Source: Kordia sp965283645
GTDB lineage: Bacteria > Bacteroidota > Bacteroidia > Flavobacteriales > Flavobacteriaceae
Assembly (NCBI RefSeq): GCF_965283645.1
Contig: NZ_CBDIPG010000001.1
Location: 3,472,001-3,536,000, forward strand
DNA length: 64,000 nucleotides
Reading direction: 5' to 3'
Position numbers and translations under genes: made by a program
Notes under the pieces: generated by a model
Databases searched by the model: none
The model's input: only the letters and a program-made list of their open reading frames with translations
What the model was told of the DNA's origin: nothing
In this document: piece by piece, positions 29,038 to 36,331 of the stretch
How positions within the stretch are numbered: position 1 is the stretch's first letter
Layout of the letters: each line of letters opens with the position of its first letter

Positions 29038-29361
29038 TATAATAATTTAGTGAAACGGCCCATTTTTCAATACGAAGTTGATAAAATACTGTATAAAATC
29101 CTCAAAATTAAAGCCAAACATGACTTCAATCATTAAAAATCTCCAAATAATTCCGATATTTGTGTACAACTGATAAAAAATCAGCTACTAAAATTACACA
29201 AGTGAAACCTTTTTGGAACGACTTACTAGCGCATTTACACTATCTTATCAAGCGAAATCCTGAATAAGACAGCGTTGTTTTTTTGCTAAATGTGACATCA
29301 TTTCTTCACATTTTTCTATATCTTATCACATCATTTTTTACGATTACAAAAAAATAACACT
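29038..29361. other. 324-bp gap between divergent genes
   Basis: AT-rich control region between the exported-protein pair and hmgA. TATCTTATCA occurs twice (near 29233 and 29321), a possible direct-repeat operator for the tyrosine-catabolism genes. I see no small ORF with a credible start and no clear TAnnTTTG box. Confidence 0.35.
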
Positions 29362-30531
29362 ATGCCTTTTTATCATAAATTAGGAAATATTCCACCTAAA
29401 AGACACACGATATTCAGAAAGCCAAACGGCGATTTATATTACGAACAACTCTTTGGAACCATCGGTTTTGACGGAATGTCCACCAATAGTTACCACGAAC
29501 ACCGACCAACGCAAGTAAAAGAAATTCGAAAACAATACAGCGTTGCACCAAAAATTGCGAAAGCAAATAACATACAATCGTATCGCTTGCGCGGATTTCA
29601 AGTGGCGCCCGAACAAGATTATTTAGACAGTAGGAAAATAGTCTTAACAAACAGTGATTGCAACATCATTTTAGCGGCTCCGAAAGAATCTACTCGTGAG
29701 TATTTCTACAAAAATACAGATGCTGACGAACTCATCTTCATTCACAAAGGAACAGGAAAACTGCGCACAATGCTCGGAAATCTTGATTTCAAATATGGAG
29801 ATTATCTATTAGTTCCACGCGGAATTATTTATAAACTAGATTTTGATACAGATGATAACAGATTATTCATTGTTGAATCGTATCGACCAATATACACACC
29901 AAAACGGTACAGAAACTGGTTTGGTCAACTCTTAGAACATTCACCATTTTGTGAGCGCGATCTTAGAAGACCTGAAGAGTTAGAAACTCACAACGAAAAA
30001 GGCGACTTCTTAATCAAAGTAAAAAAGCAAGGAGATATTTTCGAAATGGTGTATGCAACACATCCTTTTGATGTTGTTGGATATGATGGTTACAACTATC
30101 CGTACGCGTTTTCAATTCACGACTTTGAACCGATTACAGGACGAATTCACCAACCGCCACCAGTACATCAAACCTTTGAAACGGATGCGTTTGTAGTCTG
30201 TTCGTTTGTACCTAGATTATACGATTATCATCCAGAAAGTATTCCTGCACCATACAATCATAGTAATATTGATAGTGATGAGGTGTTATACTATGTTGAT
30301 GGCGATTTTATGAGCAGAAACGATATTGAAGCAGGACACATTTCGTTGCATCCGGCAGGAATTCCACACGGACCACATCCTGGTGCTGTAGAACGAAGTA
30401 TTGGAAAAACAGAAACGGAAGAATTGGCAGTAATGGTAGACACATTCAAACCATTGCAAGTAACGGAAGAAGCCATGAAAATTGCTGATGAAGATTATTA
30501 CAAATCTTGGTTAGAAAACGGAAAACACTGA
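29362..30531 (+). CDS. hmgA: Homogentisate 1,2-dioxygenase
   Basis: Opens the ring of homogentisate to maleylacetoacetate using non-haem Fe(II); cytosolic, tyrosine/phenylalanine catabolism. It is a 389-residue two-cupin protein. Likely iron ligands are H300, E307 and H336, the last in HPAGIPHGPHPG, the hallmark of the family. The N-terminus has GNIPPKRHTIFRK. It is followed, after a 217-bp gap with a hairpin repeat, by the gene for the enzyme that makes its substrate, so the two act in one pathway. The gene is somewhat shorter than the human enzyme (445 residues), as usual in bacteria. Confidence 0.95.
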   Translation: MPFYHKLGNIPPKRHTIFRKPNGDLYYEQLFGTIGFDGMSTNSYHEHRPTQVKEIRKQYSVAPKIAKANNIQSYRLRGFQVAPEQDYLDSRKIVLTNSDCNIILAAPKESTREYFYKNTDADELIFIHKGTGKLRTMLGNLDFKYGDYLLVPRGIIYKLDFDTDDNRLFIVESYRPIYTPKRYRNWFGQLLEHSPFCERDLRRPEELETHNEKGDFLIKVKKQGDIFEMVYATHPFDVVGYDGYNYPYAFSIHDFEPITGRIHQPPPVHQTFETDAFVVCSFVPRLYDYHPESIPAPYNHSNIDSDEVLYYVDGDFMSRNDIEAGHISLHPAGIPHGPHPGAVERSIGKTETEELAVMVDTFKPLQVTEEAMKIADEDYYKSWLENGKH

Positions 30532-30618
30532 TGACACACACAACTAAAATTGCAACGCATGTACGAGCAATGTGGTAAATATGATATACTCAATGTGAGT
30601 TTACAAGGAATCAAGTAG

Positions 30619-30659
30619 CGTCAATTCGAGTGATTTTTGGAAAAAATTGTATCAAGAAT
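30619..30659. repeat. Dispersed hairpin repeat, TTCGAGTGATTTT family, copy 3
   Basis: GCGTCAATTCGAGTGATTTTT pairs with AAAAAATTGTATCAAGAA. It lies between hmgA and the 4-hydroxyphenylpyruvate dioxygenase gene. Confidence 0.5.
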
Positions 30660-30748
30660 AATTGAATGTTCAGATTAAGAACGACTCACGCGACTAACAA
30701 ACTACAAGGCTTAAAATACAAATTGCGAATGCACTAAAAAATAAAAAG

Positions 30749-31912
30749 ATGGCAGCAGAAATAAAAAACTTAAAAGATTTACAAAATACAGAATACGGAC
30801 TCAAAAAATTATTTGAAGATGCGGAAGACTTTCTTCCGTTACTAGGAACTGACTATGTAGAATTATATGTTGGAAACGCAAAACAATCAGCGCACTTCTA
30901 CAAAACGGCATTTGGTTTTCAATCAGAAGCCTATGCAGGTTTAGAAACAGGATTAACGGACAGAGTTTCGTATGTATTAAAGCAAGATAAAATTCGATTG
31001 GTTTTAACAACACCACTTGGAAAAGGTGGAGAAATCAACGAACACATTGATTTACATGGTGATGGTGTAAAAGTAGTAGCACTTTGGGTAGATGATGCCA
31101 CAAAAGCATTTGAAGAAACTACGAAAAGAGGAGCGAAACCATACCTAGAACCTACCAAAGAAGAAGATGAAAACGGATATGTAATGCGTTCAGGAATTTA
31201 CACCTACGGAGAAACGGTTCACATATTTGTAGAACGTAAAAACTACAATGGTTTGTTCTTGCCAGGCTATAAAAAGTGGGAATCTCACTATAATCCTGCG
31301 CCAGTTGGACTAAAATTTATTGACCACATGGTAGGAAATGTAGGTTGGGGAGAAATGAAAGATTGGTGCGAATTCTATGCAAAAGTAATGGGCTTTGCGC
31401 AAATTATCTCGTTTACGGATGATGACATTTCTACAGATTTTACGGCGTTGATGAGTAAAGTAATGAGTAATGGAAACGGTAGAATCAAATTTCCAATCAA
31501 CGAACCAGCAGAAGGAAAAAAGAAATCGCAAATAGAAGAATACTTAGACTTTTACAATGGTCCAGGTGTACAACACATTGCAGTTGCTACCGATAATATT
31601 ATAGAAACAGTTTCGCAAATGCGCGAAAGAGGCGTTGAATTCTTATATGTTCCGGAAACGTATTATGACGATTTACTAGAAAGAGTTGGTGATATTGACG
31701 AAGATGTAGAAGAACTCAGAAAACACGGAATTCTAATTGATAGAGACGAAGAAGGGTATTTATTGCAAATATTTACAAAAACCATTGTAGACAGACCAAC
31801 AATGTTCTTTGAAGTCATTCAACGTAAAGGCGCGCAATCATTTGGAGTCGGAAACTTCAAAGCATTATTTGAAGCAATTGAAAGAGAACAAGCAGCTCGC
31901 GGAACTTTATAA
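30749..31912 (+). CDS. hppD: 4-hydroxyphenylpyruvate dioxygenase
   Basis: Converts 4-hydroxyphenylpyruvate to homogentisate, the step before hmgA. It is a 387-residue vicinal-oxygen-chelate fold protein of normal length. The Fe(II) triad is H193 (FIDHMVGNVG), H276 (GPGVQHIAV) and E355 (FFEVIQRKG). The C-terminal RKGAQSFGVGNFKALFEAIE helix gates the active site in this family. The gene follows hmgA in the same direction. There is no evident terminator between them, only a dispersed hairpin repeat, so co-expression is likely but not certain. Confidence 0.96.
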   Translation: MAAEIKNLKDLQNTEYGLKKLFEDAEDFLPLLGTDYVELYVGNAKQSAHFYKTAFGFQSEAYAGLETGLTDRVSYVLKQDKIRLVLTTPLGKGGEINEHIDLHGDGVKVVALWVDDATKAFEETTKRGAKPYLEPTKEEDENGYVMRSGIYTYGETVHIFVERKNYNGLFLPGYKKWESHYNPAPVGLKFIDHMVGNVGWGEMKDWCEFYAKVMGFAQIISFTDDDISTDFTALMSKVMSNGNGRIKFPINEPAEGKKKSQIEEYLDFYNGPGVQHIAVATDNIIETVSQMRERGVEFLYVPETYYDDLLERVGDIDEDVEELRKHGILIDRDEEGYLLQIFTKTIVDRPTMFFEVIQRKGAQSFGVGNFKALFEAIEREQAARGTL

Positions 31913-31929
31913 TTATACAGTGAATATGA

Positions 31930-31980
31930 TTCGTCATTGCGATCTCGTACTCGATGCGAGAGAAGCAATCTGTCAATCAT
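31930..31980. repeat. GTCATTGCGA-type dispersed hairpin repeat
   Basis: CGTCATTGCGATCTCG pairs partly with CGAGAGAAGCAATCT, followed by GTCAAT. This GTCATTGCGA...GAAGCAATCT form is a frequent intergenic repeat type in Flavobacteriia. Only one copy is seen here. Confidence 0.45.
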
Positions 31981-31990
31981 AAAATAATAA

Positions 31991-32110
31991 TGTCACATTG
32001 AGCATTACCTTCAATCAAAATATATTTTGATTGAAGGTAGCAAGTGAAACTTTAGAAATGCTTATAAAACGGATAGTTTTTTGAGTTCTCGACTGCGCTC
32101 CAAATGACAA
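31991..32110. repeat. MITE-like element containing a perfect 34-bp palindrome
   Basis: The ends are TGTCACATTGAGC and GCGCTCCAAATGACA, imperfect terminal inverted repeats. Inside, 32006-32039 is a perfect palindrome of two 17-nt arms beginning TACCTTCAATCAAAATA, which would form a loop-less hairpin or cruciform. It is non-coding and lies just before the tryptophan 2,3-dioxygenase gene. Confidence 0.6.
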
Positions 32111-32152
32111 TCTGAATTGAAACAAGAATCATTCTCTCCAAAAAAATACAAC

Positions 32153-33097
32153 ATGACTAGAGAAGAATTACTAGCCGCCATAGACAAAAAATACTTGGAT
32201 ATGGGACAAGATCCTGATGTGCATCTTTCAGGATTATTACATGCGGAACCTATGAAATACTGGGATTACGTTCAATTAGATGCACTTTTAGGATTACAAA
32301 CGCAACGTACACAATTGCCCGATGAAATGGTTTTTATCATGTATCATCAAATCAATGAATTGGTGTTTAAAATGATTCTGTGGGAAATGCAACAAATAGC
32401 ACACACAGAAAATATTGAACCTGAAAAATTTGTCATGCATCTCATGCGTATTAGTCGTTATTTTGATATGCTTTCCAACTCGTTTGATATTATGGGCGAA
32501 GGAATGGAAGTAGAACAATACATGAAATTCCGTGATACGTTAACGCCTGCAAGCGGTTTTCAATCGGCACAATATCGTAAAATTGAAATTGCTTCTACAG
32601 AATTGATCAATTTAATAGATTACAGATTTAGAACTACAATTGATCGTGAAACACCATACTTACACGCATACAACAATATGTATTGGCAAGTTGCTGGAAA
32701 TGATCATAAAACTGGAAAACGCAGTAAATTGATGGTTAACTTTGATGAGAAATACAAAAAAGAACTCATTGGTTGGATGAAAGAATACAACACAATCAAT
32801 TTATGGACAAAATTTAAGCAATTGCCAAGAAACTATCAAAATGACAAAGCATTAATAAACGCAATGCGTCATTATGATCATACGGTAAATATTAGTTGGG
32901 TAATGCACCATTACGATGCGGCTGGAAAATATATAAACTCTGATAAAGGAAACGCAGCAGCTACTGGTGGAAGCGATTGGCAAAAGTATATGCATCCAAA
33001 ATATCAAAAAAGAATCTTTTTTCCAGAATTATGGAGTGAAGAAGAGCTAAAAAATTGGGGAATCACCAATTTAGAAGGTTACAAAACGATACAATAG
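32153..33097 (+). CDS. kynA: Tryptophan 2,3-dioxygenase
   Basis: A haem enzyme opening the indole ring of tryptophan to N-formylkynurenine. I chose the ATG at 32153 (MTREELLAAIDKKYL; 314 residues) over an upstream TTG. The distal histidine is in FIMYHQINELVFK, matching the HQxxEL(W)F motif; PASGFQSAQYRKIE carries the substrate-carboxylate Arg region; the proximal haem histidine is probably in WVMHHYDAAGKY, followed by ATGGSDW. It stands next to the tyrosine-degradation genes, which suggests an aromatic amino-acid catabolic block. A paralogue lies at 39181-40146. Confidence 0.9.
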   Translation: MTREELLAAIDKKYLDMGQDPDVHLSGLLHAEPMKYWDYVQLDALLGLQTQRTQLPDEMVFIMYHQINELVFKMILWEMQQIAHTENIEPEKFVMHLMRISRYFDMLSNSFDIMGEGMEVEQYMKFRDTLTPASGFQSAQYRKIEIASTELINLIDYRFRTTIDRETPYLHAYNNMYWQVAGNDHKTGKRSKLMVNFDEKYKKELIGWMKEYNTINLWTKFKQLPRNYQNDKALINAMRHYDHTVNISWVMHHYDAAGKYINSDKGNAAATGGSDWQKYMHPKYQKRIFFPELWSEEELKNWGITNLEGYKTIQ

Positions 33098-33234
33098 CCA
33101 AAATCACGAATGTGAAAAACGTCAAAATGTTGAATATTCTTTAATAAAACGAAAAATTCATTGAATATTCATCAATAAGCATCGACGAAATACTGTTATG
33201 AATGTAAAAATTCTGTTAAAGTCAAATACTATGC

Positions 33235-33264
33235 TTGCATAATATAAATGTCGTTTTATATTTG
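33235..33264 (+). promoter_or_regulatory. Promoter of small RNA 1
   Basis: TTG at 33235-33237, 19 nt, then TATATTTG at 33257-33264: full Bacteroidota promoter spacing. Copy 2 has the same layout at 33518-33547. Confidence 0.8.
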
Positions 33265-33266
33265 CA

Positions 33267-33381
33267 GTGCAAAAGCGAGTGGTTTCCTTTTGCGACTTTA
33301 AGAAAAGAAATTTTTCATAATTTAAAGTTTTGGTTGGTTAATAAATAAAGAAAAGCTCGATCCTATGATCGGGCTTTTTTT
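33267..33381 (+). ncRNA. Putative small RNA 1 with intrinsic terminator
   Basis: A predicted RNA of about 115 nt starting just after the -7 box. Three helices are visible: GCAAAAG/CTTTTGC near the 5' end, ACTTTAA/TTAAAGT in the middle, and the terminator GCTCGATC/GATCGGGC followed by T residues. There is no credible ORF. The duplicate differs at the terminator base pairs but keeps pairing, which supports a functional RNA. It lies between the tryptophan dioxygenase gene and the convergent precursor genes. I cannot say whether it belongs to a known family such as Flavo-1. Confidence 0.7.
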
Positions 33382-33517
33382 ATTGGTTGTTTTGCCGAAA
33401 ATTGATATGATATTGAATACTTTGTAATAAAATTCACGTTTTGTTGAGAATTTGCTACAAAATAGAGATGAACTACAGTTGTGAGTGTAAAAATACTGTT
33501 AAAGTAAATTACTATGC

Positions 33518-33547
33518 TTGCATAACATAAATGTCGTTCTATATTTG
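33518..33547 (+). promoter_or_regulatory. Promoter of small RNA 2
   Basis: TTG at 33518-33520, 19 nt, TATATTTG at 33540-33547, identical in layout to the promoter of copy 1. Confidence 0.8.
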
Positions 33548-33549
33548 CA

Positions 33550-33662
33550 GTGCAAAAGCGAGTGGTTTCCTTTTGCGACTTTAAAAAGAGAGATTTTCAT
33601 AATTTAAAGTTTTGGTTGGTTAATAAAAAAAGAACTCGATCTTCGGATCGAGTTTTTTTTTG
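33550..33662 (+). ncRNA. Putative small RNA 2 with intrinsic terminator
   Basis: Paralogue of the RNA at 33267-33381. The 5' hairpin is identical, the middle ACTTTAA/TTTAAAGT helix is kept, and the terminator is now ACTCGATC/GATCGAGT around a UUCG loop. The outer G-C pair of copy 1 has become A-T and the wobble has become a true pair, i.e. compensatory change. It ends about 80 bp before the 3' end of the convergent precursor gene. Confidence 0.7.
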
Positions 33663-33742
33663 CTCTGTATTTACGACCACCAAAAAAAAGACTGTCAAAA
33701 ATATATTGACAGCCTTTTACAATCATTCAATCGTTAATACTA

Positions 33743-33979
33743 TTAAACTGGCAATTGTATTGTTGGACAAAATCTAGTTGGGCCAGATCCACAGCCATTA
33801 TTTGTTGGGCCACAACCAGCACATGTATTTGCACACGTATTTGCACATGTAGCCGCTTCTGTTGGGCAACACGAGTTTCCGTGACATGTAATTGTTCCTC
33901 CTCCATTAAGTTGATCTTGTGTTAGTTGAGAAATAGTAGATTTTCTAATTTCTAACTTTTGAAATTTTTGTTTTTTCAT
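33743..33979 (-). CDS. Cys-rich RiPP-like precursor peptide 1 (class I lanthipeptide-type leader)
   Basis: 78 residues. The leader KLEIRKSTISQLTQDQLNGGG resembles Bacteroidota class I lanthipeptide leaders (LxLxKxxI..L.....GG). After the Gly-Gly-Gly, the core has nine cysteines, with CHGNSCC and a four-residue period TCANTCANTCAGC. It is nearly identical to its neighbour (33743-33979 versus 34149-34385, a 406-bp shift) up to residue 53; the C-terminal end then differs completely. The start is fixed by identical MKKQKFQKL ends in both copies. No LanB, LanC, radical-SAM or export gene is in the window, so the modifying enzymes, if any, are elsewhere. The precursor nature is inferred from leader and core design. 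Confidence 0.75.
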   Translation of the reverse strand: MKKQKFQKLEIRKSTISQLTQDQLNGGGTITCHGNSCCPTEAATCANTCANTCAGCGPTNNGCGSGPTRFCPTIQLPV

Positions 33980-34000
33980 GATTCATAAAATTTTGAAATA

Positions 34001-34056
34001 ATTCCTACTCTATAAGCTTTTCGGATTCCGCTATGTAAAAAAGCAACTGTTCGTAA
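34001..34056 (-). promoter_or_regulatory. Conserved leader element, copy A
   Basis: On the minus strand it reads GAACAGTTGC, then TAGCGGAATCCGAAAAGC and TTATAGAGTAGGAAT, ending about 20 nt before the precursor start. The block ATCCGAAAAGC...AGTAGGAAT recurs at copies B, C and D. GCTTTT and AAAAGC could pair in this copy, but the pairing is not kept in all copies. Confidence 0.7.
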
Positions 34057-34148
34057 TTTGATGTGTTTGATTGAAATAAAAAATTGACATAGTTAAAACT
34101 ACAGGGTAGTCTTAATTGCTTTTTTATATTTAATAAAATTACCTAACA

Positions 34149-34385
34149 TTACGCTGGACAATATCTTGTTTCTGGACAGATATCTGTCGGAGATATTGTT
34201 CCACATGTAAACTGGCATGTATTACCACACGTATTGGCACACGTATTTGCACAAGTAGCCGCTTCTGTTGGACAACACGAGTTTCCGTGACATGTAATTG
34301 TTCCTCCTCCATTGAGTTGATCTTGTGTTAATTGAGAAATAGTAGACTTTTTAATTCCCAACTTTTGAAATTTTTGTTTTTTCAT
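34149..34385 (-). CDS. Cys-rich RiPP-like precursor peptide 2 (class I lanthipeptide-type leader)
   Basis: 78 residues, tandem paralogue of the peptide at 33743-33979. The leader differs at only two positions (LGIKK for LEIRK). The core starts with the same TITCHGNSCCPTEAATC, then runs TCANTCANTCGNTCQFTC with a strict four-residue cysteine period, and ends in a different tail (PTDICPETRYCPA); ten cysteines in all. Upstream it has leader element copy B, and 9 of 10 bases of the ATTTATAAAT palindrome near 34485. A variable tail on a conserved leader is the usual sign of a diversifying peptide family. Confidence 0.75.
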   Translation of the reverse strand: MKKQKFQKLGIKKSTISQLTQDQLNGGGTITCHGNSCCPTEAATCANTCANTCGNTCQFTCGTISPTDICPETRYCPA

Positions 34386-34406
34386 GATTAATAAATTTTT
34401 GAATTG

Positions 34407-34462
34407 ATTCCTACTCTATAAGCTTTTCAGATTCCGCTATGTAAAAAGGCAACTGTTCGTAA
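34407..34462 (-). promoter_or_regulatory. Conserved leader element, copy B
   Basis: Same block as copy A, shifted by exactly 406 bp: GAACAGTTGC, TAGCGGAATCTGAAAAGC, TTATAGAGTAGGAATC. Only a few bases differ, one of them inside the ATCCGAAAAGC core. Confidence 0.7.
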
Positions 34463-34551
34463 TTTTGATTGATGAGAAAAAAATTATAAATGGTATCTAA
34501 TTGTGATAGTTACTTTTTTTAATATTTGATGATTCAATTGTTGGCTATTTT

Positions 34552-35163
34552 TTAAAAAGTACATTGATTTGCGGCGTTGTTACATTCGGTAGCAATACGT
34601 GACAATCGTCTATTAAATTCTGGAGAATTCCCAATACCTTTGGCAACATCAACAATACCTCTTGCATTTAAAATAGTGGTCCAGTAAATTCCTCCAGCTA
34701 CGTCAGGTTCTCGTAATAACAAACCTCTGTAAGCGATATATACTTTCTTCTTTATTTGGTTGCTTGTAATATTATTTCTGCTTAAAAAAGATAGATACCG
34801 AGAGTTCCATCGTTGATTTGCTTCTGCAGAAGTGATGAATCCTGCCGCCAGTCCTTCAAAACCTTGTGTTCTTCTGATATTAATCCAATAACTCACAACA
34901 CTTGCATTTTCTGGACAACGTTCTAAGTATGATAAATACGCAAGTCGTACCACACAATGATCGTCTATGTTTCTATTTGGAATGTTTGGCGGACTAAAAT
35001 CTGGAGTGTATGGAATTCTTCCTTCAATACTTTTACTAGCAGTAACCGTTTCTTCTGGTTCGGATGTTAATTCCTCTGTTTGACAACCAATAAGATATAA
35101 TGATCCTACAATCATGGAAAGGACGAGCACAAAATAGCGAGCTTTAAAAATTAGTTTTTTCAT
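34552..35163 (-). CDS. Lipoprotein with two DUF4214-like repeats
   Basis: A 203-residue protein. The N-terminus is a lipoprotein signal with the lipobox LIGC (Cys27), followed by an acidic tether (TEELTSEPEE). The rest is two copies of a roughly 50-residue unit: HCVVRLAYLSYLERCPE...YWINI...GFITSAEANQR and KKVYIAYRGLLLREPD...YWTTI...GIGNSPEFNRR. This resembles DUF4214, a repeat found in surface and S-layer-associated proteins. The exact role is unknown. It is preceded by leader element C and palindrome 35286-35295, so it is probably controlled with the precursors downstream of it on the same strand. Confidence 0.72.
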   Translation of the reverse strand: MKKLIFKARYFVLVLSMIVGSLYLIGCQTEELTSEPEETVTASKSIEGRIPYTPDFSPPNIPNRNIDDHCVVRLAYLSYLERCPENASVVSYWINIRRTQGFEGLAAGFITSAEANQRWNSRYLSFLSRNNITSNQIKKKVYIAYRGLLLREPDVAGGIYWTTILNARGIVDVAKGIGNSPEFNRRLSRIATECNNAANQCTF

Positions 35164-35186
35164 AGATATTTATTTTTTTTGAATTG

Positions 35187-35240
35187 ATTCCTACTTTGTT
35201 AAGGCTTTTCGGATGCTACCTATCTCGATCAAGACAACTC
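35187..35240 (-). promoter_or_regulatory. Conserved leader element, copy C
   Basis: Reads GAGTTGTCTTGATC, GGTAGCATCCGAAAAGCC, TTAACAAAGTAGGAATC on the minus strand, upstream of the DUF4214-like lipoprotein gene. The core ATCCGAAAAGC and AGTAGGAATCAATTC match the leader copies upstream of the precursors although the genes are unrelated. Confidence 0.7.
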
Positions 35241-35285
35241 AAAGTTATGTAGCACTATTTCTGAAAACAAACGAAGTATTTTCAG

Positions 35286-35295
35286 ATTTATAAAT
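35286..35295. promoter_or_regulatory. ATTTATAAAT palindrome, candidate operator
   Basis: A perfect 10-bp palindrome within GATTTATAAATTTG, 123 bp before the lipoprotein start. The same 10-mer lies at 36304-36313, 53580-53589, 56449-56458 and 56470-56479, all upstream of exported or peptide genes near TPR-AraC regulators. Confidence 0.5.
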
Positions 35296-35324
35296 TTGTG
35301 TAAATGCAATCTTCACACACAAAA

Positions 35325-35362
35325 AAACCATCTGCGTTTAGCACACAGATGGTTTCGTTTTT
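35325..35362 (-). terminator. Intrinsic terminator of the T9SS-secreted protein gene
   Basis: On the minus strand AAACCATCTG and CAGATGGTTT form a 10-bp stem with a loop of about 11 nt, followed by a T run, just after the stop at 35377. Confidence 0.82.
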
Positions 35363-35376
35363 TGAAGTGTATTGTT

Positions 35377-36228
35377 TTATTCTTTAATAATAGTTTTGAC
35401 TTGCGTAAATGTTCCTTGTTGTATTGTACAGAAGTACATTCCTTTCGGCAAATTAGAAGTATCTAAGTTGTAACGTGTTTTATTTGCATTCTTTGTAAAA
35501 TTAGTCAAGCTATGTTCGCTAACTTTCAATCCTTTGTCATTAAAAATAGCTACTTGTAATGGCATAGTTGGTGCAGATGGATTTTCTGTTCCATTTTCGG
35601 TAAATTCAATTGTCAAATAATTAACGCTTGGATTTGGATACGTTGTCACAGCAGCATTTCTGCCACTTGGCGCAGGATGAGCAGCGTTTACAAATATTAT
35701 TTTCTTAAAATGAACTGAGTTATCCTCATTTCCTTCAAGATAATCTTGTCGAGTTTTATACCTTAATAATTCAATGGTAACCTGATAAACAGTTGGACGC
35801 ATATAGTAGACTACTTTCGCTACGTGAGGATAGTCATTTGACGAAAAAAGTTTGGAAACTTCCCCCTTTTTCTTTCTCACTGGCGGAATAATGACTGGAG
35901 CAGTTGCACCCAGCAGTGGGTCTGGAAGTGTAATAGGTGCATTAGAACCTATTGGTAAAAAATAACAGCTCAACCAGAAAAATCCATCACTATGGAGATC
36001 TGATTTATACTCCAGACTAATATTGTAATTAATAAAGTCATGCCTGTAATCTATATTGTGATTATCTTCAGTAAGTAATTCAAATGTTTGCCCTGACGGA
36101 CCATCTTCAATCGTAAGTGTCAAATCAATTTGATTTTCAACTTCCGCAAATGAGTACATGTCTTGTGCGTTTATTTTTATCATAAAAAATAAACAGAATG
36201 TGGTAAGTGTGTAAATTTTTAATTTCAT
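35377..36228 (-). CDS. Secreted protein with T9SS C-terminal sorting domain
   Basis: A 283-residue protein with a signal peptide (to about residue 21, KINAQ). A central beta-rich domain of unknown type spans about 25-190. The last 85 residues are a T9SS type A sorting domain: TYPNPSVNYLTIEF, AIFNDKGLKVSEH, PKGMYFCTI and TQVKTIIKE. The product should be exported through the outer membrane and anchored or released. It lies just downstream of the TPR-AraC regulator on the same strand (103-bp gap). Upstream are ATTTATAAAT (36304-36313) and a weaker version of the leader (GAACAGTTAC, TAGCGAA, TAGAGTA). The function of the N-terminal part is unknown. Confidence 0.82.
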   Translation of the reverse strand: MKLKIYTLTTFCLFFMIKINAQDMYSFAEVENQIDLTLTIEDGPSGQTFELLTEDNHNIDYRHDFINYNISLEYKSDLHSDGFFWLSCYFLPIGSNAPITLPDPLLGATAPVIIPPVRKKKGEVSKLFSSNDYPHVAKVVYYMRPTVYQVTIELLRYKTRQDYLEGNEDNSVHFKKIIFVNAAHPAPSGRNAAVTTYPNPSVNYLTIEFTENGTENPSAPTMPLQVAIFNDKGLKVSEHSLTNFTKNANKTRYNLDTSNLPKGMYFCTIQQGTFTQVKTIIKE

Positions 36229-36303
36229 AACAATCGAGTTTTTTGATTATACTCTAGTAAAGTATGAATATTTAAATGTTCGCTACAAAGGGTAACTGTT
36301 CAT

Positions 36304-36313
36304 ATTTATAAAT
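36304..36313. promoter_or_regulatory. ATTTATAAAT palindrome plus weak leader-like block
   Basis: ATTTATAAAT lies 76 bp before the start of the secreted protein gene. It is followed on the minus strand by GAACAGTTACC, TAGCGAAC and ACTAGAGTATAATCAAAA, a partial match to leader elements A-D. Confidence 0.45.
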
Positions 36314-36331
36314 TTAAACAAAATAAGTACG

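Larger units (their letters stand above)
33194..33384 (+). repeat. Tandem duplicated promoter-plus-small-RNA unit, copy 1
   Basis: This about 190-bp unit recurs at 33478-33663, start-to-start 284 bp. The match covers the promoter, the hairpin GCAAAAG...CTTTTGC, the TTTGGTTGGTTAATAAA stretch and the terminator. Differences fall mainly in loops and in paired positions of the terminator. Confidence 0.8.
33478..33663 (+). repeat. Tandem duplicated promoter-plus-small-RNA unit, copy 2
   Basis: Second copy of 33194-33384, about 85-90% identical by eye, with the highest identity from the -33 region through the first hairpin. Confidence 0.8.

Noticed and set aside
33550..33777. 75-residue open frame on the plus strand over the second small-RNA unit
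   Set aside because: It runs through the small RNA and its terminator, has no recognisable protein features, and copy 1 does not conserve the frame.
34001..34056. Leader block as a known riboswitch
   Set aside because: I compared it mentally with TPP, cobalamin, SAM, preQ1, c-di-GMP, THF, fluoride and guanidine consensus features and saw no match; pairing is also not conserved in all copies.
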